Shown here one piece after another: positions 40,501 through 52,500 of a stretch of DNA of 64,000 bases. Within the stretch, counting starts at the first letter, position 1; each line of letters opens with the position of its first letter. This DNA comes from Chrysogorgia sp. JL179-B06 (Eukaryota; Cnidaria; Anthozoa; Scleralcyonacea; Chrysogorgiidae): the NCBI GenBank assembly GCA_035772405.1, contig JAYKKM010000145.1:241501-305500 (forward strand), read 5' to 3'. The notes beneath the pieces were generated by a model that searched no databases, had not been told where the DNA came from, and saw nothing but the letters and a program-made list of their open reading frames with translations. A program made the position numbers and the translations under genes.

Positions 40501-43500
40501 CTTAAAGTCGTCGGAAAATTGTTTACTAGAGCGGGATTTGAACTCGCTCCTTCAGGATTACGGTCCGCTGCTCTACCAGTTGAGCTACAGGGTGTACCAC
40601 GTTAACTAGGAACAGTGTGTCTACTCACTAGTATAGGTTAATCATGTCGATAAATTTTCATGTTACCCTGAGGATGATTCTGAAATAGAATTGAAACACT
40701 ACACATCTTACAGATGATCATAAGCGTTAAGTTGTCACGAAAATAGTTCGTTCACTTAAATGGATAAAATTAGCACATGACGTGGTAGCTTAACTGGTAG
40801 AGCATGAGCGGACAAGAATCCCGACAAACCCCGTTTGAGTTCAAATCCCGCAGTGTTACTTAATCATGTTAATAAATATTTTACTAAAGTTCTATATTTG
40901 CCCAACTGGTTTTAAGCAGTGAGAATATGGGGTTTTAGCTGGAACGCCGAACGGCAGGCAAAGTTAAATGTTAGAAATAGGTTAGTGTTGTTTAAGAAAA
41001 GATACGGGACTTTGCACGTTGAATTTGTGGTAGAGCAGCGGACCGGAATCCTGAAGGTGCGTATTCAAATCCCGCTCCAGTCACCTATTTTCCGTCGACT
41101 TAGTAGTATAGGTTAATCATGTGCTATACGTAAGCAGTGTAGAAATACAAATCGAATACTCTGAAAGGTTGGTGTACTGGCAAAATAGTGTGTAGGAGGT
41201 CTAACGTTTCGAGCGAAGGCCCTTTGTCAGAGAGTGAAACGTGAATTACTCTTCCTAACGCTCGACGATTTTGTTCATTAAAAGCAAATACTTTCGCTAG
41301 CTTGGAAGTTATATACCTATCTCCGTTAACTCGCCAAACAACCTTTCATCTACGTGACCTCAAGAAAGTCACATCGTCCGAAATGTCGTCAATGGAAAAA
41401 CGTAAGTACTTTCAAGTATTTTTTCGATATATTGAAGTTCTCTTATATTTCTCTTATTAATATATACTATTATATCCAGTTCGTTTGAGAACTTAGCACT
41501 TTATACTTTATATTTACTCCATTAATTCGCGAAACAGCCTTTCCTTATACAGTATTATTCTCGCTAACGTTGGACGATTTTATTAATCAAAAGGAGCTCC
41601 CTACACCAGCTTGGAGGTTCGTTATAATACAGTACCAGTCTCCATTAAATTTATTACTCCATTAAATTAATTACTCCATTAAATTAATTCAAACAAAATG
41701 GATAAAAAATATTCTTACTTGAAAACAACCTCGATCTTAATTTCAGGCAGATTTTCGTTGAGTACCTCTAGGCCCAGTTGATATTGGTGTTCCAGTGCTT
41801 TATAGAGCTGTCGATCCCAGTGCATCTTCCATGGTTTCATATTTTCACCTTTAAATCCCTGGGGGTAACAAACATTGAAGATTTAGATAAATCACAAAAC
41901 CGCCAACTATAAGCCAGATAAGTCCCTGGCACCAGAGAAAAAATGGGGGAAAGAGAGGTTTTGTCACAAAATCTGTTTACCAAAGAAAAATGCTAAGTGT
42001 TTTTTGCGGTACTACCCCTATTGAATTGATTTTCACTCATTTTTTACAGTCAATAATAAATAGTGGCCTTTTAACAAGTCAGAAGGCAAAAAACACTATA
42101 ACAAAACGAGGTCGGACTTAAACATCCTTCAAAACAACTATAAGTTTCAATCATGGCGATTTCATTCAATCCGAGTTTCATTCAATCCGTACTAAAAAAA
42201 CGTCAGTCCGATATTTCGCTATACCTCACGCTCGGTCAATAAACAGTATTCGACAGAAATGACGCACAGCTGCCGGACATTGAGAATTAACTGGAGTATG
42301 TTGACCAATAAGAAGCGAGAATGAAGTTTGAATTTATAATAATGGTCATTGTTTGTAATCAAACAACTTTTTGTGTAATGCACGATAGTATAATAATAGA
42401 GAGTTATTTGTCGGCAGTGACGTTGCGGCTCTACAGCTCTTGTTTTGTTGCTGGCTCTTCGTGATGAAAAGTCGCATTCTCATCTGTTTCCTCGTCAGGA
42501 TGGTAAAAAATTACTTGGACAATACTCCTTTTTATTCATGTTGGCTGAATGACTTCGCTGGACGTCAGTGAACGAAATGTCGTATTTTATTTCTTAAATA
42601 ATATTTCAATGGTAATAGGCGTTTTTTCGATGTAAAAATCTTTAAAACTTCCGCTGGGCAAGAACAACATCCGGGACAGCGGTCTGGACACGAAAAAGAC
42701 GGACCGTGGGCCGGACACGTATTTTTACAAACCGGGCATTAACCAATCAGAATTGATGACGTCACTACCTCAAAGCGCGCGAAAATTACAAAATAACATA
42801 TTTGGCTTGCAGTAGATTTTCCTCTGTTGACGAAGACAACAGTGACGATGAAGACAACGGTGACTACATGTATAATAAAACAATTATTGGATTCGGCTTA
42901 CGCATGATATCAAGAATTATCCAGACCTCGGTCAATGTTATCCGCCCCAGCCTTCGGATTGACCTCGGTCTGAATAATTCTTGATATCATGCTCAGCCTC
43001 AACCAATAATTGTTTATTAACCTCTAAATACCTCTCTCTCTCGAAAATAGATAAAGTTAGGAAAATTATAAAACTACAGTAATAATAAATTTGAATTAAT
43101 TTGCCACGCAGCACGACTATTTACCACTGCATTGACCATCACAAAATAATTGACATGACAGAAGAAATCACGATAATTTCCTCAAGCACGTTCAACAATT
43201 TTAAATTACCTTGATGTGTGAAGTTGATCGTCCAGGTTGTTATAGTCTTGAGCAAGACTATTGTCGGTGACTCACGTTTCGACGGCCTCAGCGGTGGTCA
43301 TCTTCAGAGTCGAGGGCCTGAAGATTTGAAGATGACTGCCGCTGAGGCCGTCGAAACGTCAGTCACCAACAATAGTCTTTCTCAAGACTACGACAACCTG
43401 GACGATCAACTTCACACATCTAATGATACTCCTAGGTTCAAACCATTTACTTTAAATTACCTGCTGCACAAGGTTTGCCATGATTTGTCTTATCTCCAGT

Positions 43501-46500
43501 AAGCCATCTTTCCACTTGGGCTGCTGTCTCAACAAGTCAACACCCATAAGATGAATGACCTAGGAGTCGAAAAAATTTAAATAATATAATTAATTAAAGA
43601 CGGATATATTATTAGAATCGATACTTTTAACGACGGTGGTTCAAAATTGACGATACGCAGGCCAGCGATTTTGTAAATGACACAAATGTTTACAAGTCAA
43701 ACGTCCGTCAACCGTCTGATTGACGGGAAGTTCGGTTACCGCAATGTCTAGTTCATGTTTATTATAGAAAGTGTTGTGTAATACATGATATTAAGTCAAT
43801 TCCATCATGGTGTTTCTAAATTAATGATTTATCTTGTAAATATATTATTAATGAGTGTCCTCGTATTTATATTCTTTGTATTTGTATGTATAATTATTGT
43901 ATTATTTTCCTTTCTGAGTTGGCCACGCCTTGCCCTGTTCTATTATTATTATTTTGTTGTTGTTGTTGTTATTGTTTTGATCTTTTTTAACATTACTTAA
44001 TATGTAAATTATTGCGTGGTTAAAGTTTTATAAAAAAAAATAAAAATTTCAAAAATAAAACAGGATGAAGTACTGAATTTATGCACTAGTCAATTGAAAC
44101 TACGGACCCCTGGGACTATGCGGGTATTTTAACATTATTACAGTGTTAAATATTGGTCAATTAATTGACTCCGTAACCTTCACAATTTGCTTCAGTCATT
44201 GCGAAATTTTAAAGTACCGTGGCCATAGGGGCGGGAACTTTAACAGCCAATATTCCACCGGTAGCGGGGAAAATACCAATATTTAACACTGTAAAAATGT
44301 TAAAATCCCCGCATAGTCCCAGGGGTCCGTAGTTTCAATTGACTAACGCATTAGGTTCATGTGGGTACTCCTTTCAAAAAATCCAAACCACACAGAAAGA
44401 CCATCAACCGTAAGGTCATGGAAGAAGTGCACATCGTTCAAAGCATCTTCGCCAAAAATGTCCGGTTCCACCTACTTTCACTTAAAGTTCCTATCCGGGG
44501 TTTGGAGATTTCACATATTTGTAATCTTTGGGTTCTATCAAGAAGAAATGTAATATAACTTGTTGTTCAAAAATTTCATCTTCATGCCTTTTTCCATGCT
44601 AAAGTTGATTTACTATTCACAGGAAATGATGTCAAAGCAGGGACACGCGAAATCATTGCACACTAATTCAACAGTGAAATACAAAGAAAGTTTAGCTCTG
44701 AACTTTAAACACACCTGTTTAGACAAAATTTGCTCAATTCCCAAACTTTCATTGTATTTCACTGCTGAATCAATGTGTAATGTTTTTACGTGTCCCTGCT
44801 TTGACGTCATTTCCTGTGAATAGTAAATCACTTTAGCAGGTGTAAAAGGTATTTTCGCACGACAAGATATTTTACAATTCTTCTCAAGCGATTCAAAACA
44901 TCACAAATATGTAAAATCCCCAAACCCCGGATAGGCACTTTAATTATTATTTAGAGAGAAGTTATCTTTTACATTAATCAATAATTTTTCTGAGAATCCC
45001 GTACCAGACAAATGAAACAAACACCACCAGATTTATTCGTACATGACAGATTCTATGCATCATGTTTATCTTAGTATACTACACTATACTAGGTTTCAAT
45101 TCTTGCACGAGATAGAAATGAGAAGACAGATTTTATATAATTTTACAAAAATATATAATTTTATTCAAATTTCATGAAGTTTGTCAGCCAACCGAGAACT
45201 AGGGAACAGTCCCACTCAGGCCTTTAGCCAGGCGGCCGACCAACCGTCCTATGGACGGTTACTTTTGAAAAATCAGATTTTTGGACGGCCACTTTTCGTA
45301 TGGACGGCCTAAGCAAAATATTTTCCTTAAACAACAACTTACAGGTTTCCCCCTTTCTAATGTTTCTTGATTTCTGTTAGCTGCTGTTTATTTTTGTGTA
45401 GGTTTCGTTACTAATTTTTGTCAAGAACATGCAGATATGACTATTGATTACCAGATCGATTTAACGTGTACACGCGGTAACATGAAGTAGCAAAATAGAA
45501 TCGTTGCTTAATAGAACCGCTGTTCAATACGTTTGATAAGCTCACTTACTCACGGCCACGCCCACCAAAATTTTTGGACGGTGAAGGACCTTCACATTTT
45601 CTAGAACTACTAATCCTAACCCTAATCTCAATCCTAATCCTAACCTAACGAAAAATAAAGACAAGACAAAAACAGAAAGGTGTTTTTGAGTCATCCCTTT
45701 TAGCCATCCCCTTTTTGAACGGCCAGTTTTGAAATGCTGACTAAAAGTCTGGTCCCACTGGACCTTTCCCAGCGCTGACAAGATGCGTTTTCTGAATACA
45801 AGTAACTATGGTAATTTCTATTTATTTTCACCTTTTCACTTATAGTTTGATGACATTTTCTCAGTCTTCTGTTTTCGGTTGTCAAGCGGTCTGCGGCTTT
45901 CTGCAGTTTGTTGATGTAATTTTCCAATTCAGTTGGATTGTCCCACGTTACTTGAGTTTTTTTATCACTACTCCGAGAACCTTGCTTCGGATTTTTAACA
46001 AGTTTTTCAAATGCCAGAGCAGAGTCTAACATCATAGCTTGTTGACTGGGAATCATTTGTTGATCGATCGTGTTGTAAAAATGGGCTACCTAAAAGAGCA
46101 GAATATGTATACTGGTAAGAACTGGAATCAATTTGCTACGACGTACATTTCATTATAGATTCCAGAGTTGAGAATAAGGCTACGTTGAATATAATACGGT
46201 GCAATGCTCCGGATGAAAGTAAAATTAACGCTATACGAAAATATCCACGTTTACACTAATACGCACAACGCGTACTTCTGTTAGCATTTATATCCATTGA
46301 AAGGGCGATAACTATACTTCCGAACAGCTTTTTAACATCCTTGCACTATCTGTCCTCATGTAGGATTATATTAAAGAGATCTGGACATTTATATTAGTGC
46401 GTTACGTTGAAAATAACCATAGTGCGGTAACTACGACAACGCCATGGCAAACTATTCCGGATTAAGCAGGAACATAACTTTAAAGTTTGTGTAGTATGAG

Positions 46501-49500
46501 TTGCATGGTTTCATCAGACATAAATTAATAAAAATCCTGTAGGTACGCATCGCGTACATGTGTCTGATGACAGTTGGAGATCAGAATTGTACCGGATTGC
46601 TTGCATGTTGGGTTACTTTTGATATGAGATGTTTTGTTTACAGTAGTTGGTACAAAACTCTGAAGCAAAATTACTTGGGTCTGTAGGAGATACATAAAGT
46701 AATATAACAGTTATAGGATTATTTCATTCTAATTGGTGTCATTAAAATACAACCTGGTTTGATGTCACCAGTTGGGAATCAAGTTCAGCAATGCCAATTT
46801 GAAAATTGGGACTGAAAGGCAGAGGTTAAAAGTACTCACTATTAAAGGGGCACTGTCACCGCATGAAACAGGACTGGATCCGAGCTTTAAATTTTGAAAT
46901 AAGTTGCAAAAGTGAAGGATGGCAGGCCCGGAGCCACGGGGCGGGTGTGCGACACCAACCCAAAAATCTTTAGATGAGTTTCAGTCGGCAGAAGTTATAT
47001 TTTAGTCGGCAGAAATTATATTTTAGACATGTTCGATTTATCACGGACAAGTAGAATCATTAACTTTTAGCACTTAAAACTACCAAATTTAAGACTCACA
47101 AATCTAATGTTGATATTAAATGTTTTGTTTATATGTAAAATATGTAATCAACGAGAGAACGCCAAAGACATAAATTTATTAAAATGTCATCATGTTTTCA
47201 TTTCGTATTGAGAGTGCGTTATTAACTAGGACTAATTAACCATTTCACCAGCTGACCAGGGTCATTTTAGTAGGCACACAACGGAAAGACAATATTTTGC
47301 AGTGGCGGATCCACACACGCGGCGCGTGCCCCCTTTTCCGCAAATTCCGCAAACAAGTGTTTTCTGTTTTTTACCATGTCAAGACAAAGAAGTCGGAGTG
47401 ATAAACGCAATATTATATGACCGATTTGTTTTGGTAGCTTATCCAATTTTCATTGCAAAAGCCAGTTTGCATAGATATTTTAACATGGGTTCCAAGATAA
47501 AACGATGGACATTTTCAGATGCCTAAAGGCTAAAGTGTATATATTGGTATTACAATTTTGATGCCCCTTTGTAATCGTGCATTTTTAGCAACGGCGTGGT
47601 GCCCTAATTTTGCAAAAATTCTTATCAGAAATCGCCAGAAAAGCACATGGGTTTTGCAAAATTAAACATTATCCTGGGGGGACATGCCCCGAGACCCCCT
47701 AGTGGGTCCGCGAAGATACAGACAATTTGCTGACTATTCAGTGGATTCAATCCATGATCCCAGGTACTTGAAATCAATGACTTCCTTAATCACCTTTCCT
47801 GAGGTTGTAATCAATGGATCATGTTCTGGGATATTGAAGGTCATAACTTCTGTCTTCTTGGCATTTATACCTAGTCCTATTTTGCTGCATTCATTCTCCA
47901 CCCGTATAAGTAGTTCCTGAGCCTGCTTTATTTGGTTACACAACAAGCAGATATCATCAGCAAAATCAAAATCTGTTTGAGTTACAGCCGGGATCCTCCT
48001 GGATTTCAGCTTCTTGCCCTGATGTAGCTTGTCGTAGCGCATAGTCCAAGACAATAACAAAGAGGAGTGCAAGGGTGTCTCCTTGCAGAACTCCAGCAAG
48101 GATATTAAACTCTTGTGTTTCCCCATCTGGTGTCACAACTTTGGCTTTTGTATTAGTGTACGTACTCTCTATGGCACGAAGCAGATTCGACGGGATACCA
48201 TAGGCCTTGAGTATCTTTATCATCTTGCCTCGATGTACTGAATCAAAGGCTTTCTTGAAGTCAATGAATGTTAAAACAGCAGGAAGATGGTTCTTCTTTG
48301 CCTCCTCTATTATGCGCCTGACAGCCAGGATGTGGGTAACTGTCGTTCTCTTGGGTCGAAATCCATTTTGATTAAACCGTAGTTTAGGGTCGATGGCACT
48401 CCTGATTCTATTCAGTATCAAGCGGTTATATAACTTCACTATGATACATGTCAAGAAGATTCCTCTGTAGTTGTCTGTGTTGGATAGATTTCCAGACTTA
48501 GGAACTGGAATGATGTTAGATAGAGACCATTGTTTGGGTTTTCCATTTCTCATCAAGGCTAGGTTGCATATCTTTAGAATTATGTCATCAAACTCACAGT
48601 TCTTATACACCTCAGGAGGAATGTTATCTGGCCCTGCACTTTTACTTTGTTTCAATGAGGTCTTGACTTTGGCATATTCAGCTGCAGTAAAAGGTCCATC
48701 CTCAATGTCAAGGTCCGAAAATATGATAGGGATGTGTTCTTCCGAGTCTTCCACGTTTGGTGCTTCCACGGTGTACCTTTCCTGCAGATCATTATTTTCT
48801 GTGAATGTTTTCCAGTCATACCGCACTCGTGGTTTTGGCTTTGGTACCCTAAGACTTTGTCTAACCTTCATAGAGACCACTCGGTGATCAGATCCAGTAG
48901 GACAGAAAGAGTTGTATGGCTCCGCATTATAGGTGAAAGGTGCATCAGCTGATCCCAATTATCATGCATTAAAATCACCGAGAACAGCTAAGAAATTGTG
49001 GGCAGGTACCTCTCGAAACAATGCACCCATATCCTCATAAAAGTTCTCAACTTCATCCAGAGCGGCTGTATTGGTGGGTGAGTATGCAACAATAACAGTT
49101 GTTACAGGATTACTGTCAAACTCTGCCGCTAGTATCCTCTCTGTATGGGAGGGTTACTTTACGAAGAGCCTTTCTTGCTTTTGAGTTAAGCAGCAGACCC
49201 ACTCCTCCAATTGATGCTTGTGCCTGATTCCTCCAAGCCGATGTTGTGATGAGAAACTGGCCTTCCAATCTAGTGAATACCAATGGATCATCGTGGACTC
49301 TTCTGTGTTCTTGAATACCCAAAATTCAAATTCCATTAGTTGAGAAACACTGGGCAATCTCACTTGCTCTTCCCTCCTCTCTCGCTATATTTGCATTGAA
49401 AGTGGCCATTATGAACGGCTTCTTACAACACAAGAGTGCTGCGGACCGAGCACTGTTTTCAGACAAGTCTCTCCCCGAAGGGTTTGGAGACAAATCGTCA

Positions 49501-52500
49501 TACTGTCGAAATCCCTTAATGGTTCGACCAGCACTTGTATCCTTAGGCAAGTTTTTATGGACTCCCGCCATTGGAAGTATAGGATTTGCATTAACGTCTT
49601 GATCCATATAGCCTTACAATGCTATGATGTCTTGGCACCTAAACGAAGGGGTAGCAATTCCTCCCCCGTTTGATGGATGGCCGGTGGGCGAAACGAATCT
49701 CCTCATACGCCCTTTGCCGCAGTAGGAATAATAGTAACCTAAAACATCAAGTCTACCATCAAGGCTTCCTATTTGACCCATAGGTGGAGTGCAGTTCAAT
49801 GTCATGCCCAGGACATAAATGGTACATGGTAAGTAAGGATAAATAGGATGAAGAGTATGGATTACGAGCCCACAAATAATTCTGCTGACAATTTCTCGCC
49901 ATAAATCGGGCCAATTAATGGCACATTAATGTAAGCTTTAAAACCGCTGTACGTCAAACAATTCTGTAATTTTGCATTTGATAGGTATAGGAGGGAAAGG
50001 GGACAAGAAACAGAAGTGGACAAGAAAATTGTTACCTGTTTCAATATAACACCATGTCTGTAGAATTTGTTTGCAACATCTCCTGTTTTTTGTATCTTGG
50101 GAGGAATAGTAAATCCAAGTGCAGCAAGTTGACGTACTTCTCTAATCAACGTCACAAGACGTTCGCTGTAGTGAACTTTCAGTTTACCGTCGTTGTGGAC
50201 TTAGTTCCATTAATCGTCCGTTCGTTTGTAGGCTAACAAATTAAAAAAAGAACTTAAACTGTTGCTATTTTCAAGAGCTTTTAAATAATTTTAGATTGTT
50301 CCTCTTCTTGGATCATTATTGACATAGAGTTAAATAAATTTGTAAAAGTTAGTATTTTAACATGGAAATAATTGTTAGTATTTAGTAGTATTTTAGCATG
50401 TATTCAATGTTTCTCATACTTTTATATCTTTGCATCTAATGCGCATTTGAATATCCTTATAGATAAAAGCGCAATAGAAATATTAAATATTATTATATGA
50501 CGCATGGTCCGTAAAAATGCGTATCCGAACCACGGTCCGTCTTTTCCCGTATCCGGACCGCTGTCCCGGATGTTGATTGTGCATGTTTTCACACTAATTT
50601 TGATACAAGATAAGTATCGAAAAACTTGAATAGCCATATAATGAACGATTTATTAACCTCTGGTCTGTACGGGAAAATATCAGATAATCTCTCATTATGA
50701 TATTGCTTTTGCGTTAATCATTCTCCCCACCATATTTTTTTACCAAAAAGTAAAAGTATGTTTATAAATTGCGATTAATCCGGCCGATTTCTTATCCTGG
50801 TCCTTTTTACTTTCTTGATTATATAACATGCAGCATTCGTGAGCAAATGTCCCAATATTCTCATAAGTAAATACACTACATAACATGCACAAGGAAACAA
50901 AATCGGCCTGATTAATCGCAGTGTGAAAGTACCTTTAATGTATTTTATGGAGTACGATCTCGTTTTCGTACACCGTATAACCATAGAGAATAAAGTTAAT
51001 AGAGCGAAAGCTCGTTCTTAATAATCCAAAACTTTAAGAAACTACAAGGTGTAAAACAAATATACATCCACGAGGGTCATATTCTTTATATTAAAAAGTA
51101 AAAACAACCCATGCACTTGTCAACTTGTATAATCAATCAAGGAGAAAGCGACGTGGCGGTAAATGTTAAAGGAGGAACAGGAACAATCAAACAGTACCGC
51201 GCACGTACTGAAGAAGAATATGGTAATTCCAGTTGAAAACGTAGCTTATTCTGATAATTCTCAAGTTTAATTTTGACATTAATAATTCAGGAATTTGAAG
51301 CAAAGCAGTATTAACTGTTTGCAAAAGTCGGTTTTTAACACACGTTGTCATGTCAAATGAAAGACATCCAGATAAGATAACATGACCGACGTTCGTCTAA
51401 TTGATAATTAGCGTACAAAGTGCAAAGGGAGGCAAAAAGTACAGACTGTGTAGGATTCAAAAGCATCATATCATGTCAACGAAATAATCAACACGTTCAA
51501 TCCCCCATTCCAAGTTGCGCTATGGAAACCTGGTAATAAGGGTTTCGAATGTCGTCGTGGAACTTTGGAGGACACGTACAGTACTGTAGGCAATCAAACT
51601 ATTCAATAAAACAGTCCCAAGATGTAATAGAAACCTTGTTAATTAATGTTAGGTCTCTACACATAATTTCAGCATGGTGAATAGCTAAACAAAATTGAGA
51701 ATATGGCCGTTATGTCTCACTTATGTCAACTAGGTGATGAAAGACGGAGTGGCAGTATTCTATTTGAAAACGCGAACAACGTATAAAAGGTATACTGTAC
51801 ATACCTTAAAGAGTTATTAGGGTCATCAATAGCACTTTGCATTTCGTAAGACCAAGAATCAAACTGCTCTCGCTGATAAGATTTTAGTTCGTCGTAAAGC
51901 TCAGAAGTTTGTTTTTTAAATGAACTGAAACCAGATAAATCACCTAATAGTGTCTCTGCTGTCTTCAATGTTTCATTTACCTGGGAAGATAGAGATAAAG
52001 TTATGTTCACCATACTGTATATCGGCATATTATATATAACACATGTGGTGTTTTACTATTTTTGCTAAATACCCCTAGTAGATAAAAATTTAAGTTTAAT
52101 ACTGATGTCATTAGCTAATCAGTTATCAAATAACGCAAGTTCAGCAAAGCTACCATATTTTCAACGCCCATAATTTATGATAAATAGATAGATTTTATTA
52201 AAATATTTGTAAATGTAAAATTACAAATGTTAACTGAATTGCGCAACATTTACAAATATTTCTTAAATTTAAACTAGCTTAGTTACTGTAATTTATAAAA
52301 ATTATTATTCTAAAATACTAGCATAATTACTCATGAAACTGTTGATATAGCTATATATACAGCACAACTAGAAAATTAGGGTGTCCTTCGACATAATTCT
52401 ATTTAATTTCACCATCATACTTGTTAATTGCTACAAGCCAATCATAAACGAGTTGGAAAAGCGCTTTGTTTTTACTGGCGGTATTTCAAGTCCTTTTCTT

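Noticed and set aside
44560..44831. Overlapping open frames on both strands
   Set aside because: Both arise from the near-identical arms of the nested foldback element.
47734..48958. Independent host gene with reverse-transcriptase homology
   Set aside because: It is part of one frameshifted LINE with endonuclease and RT in order.
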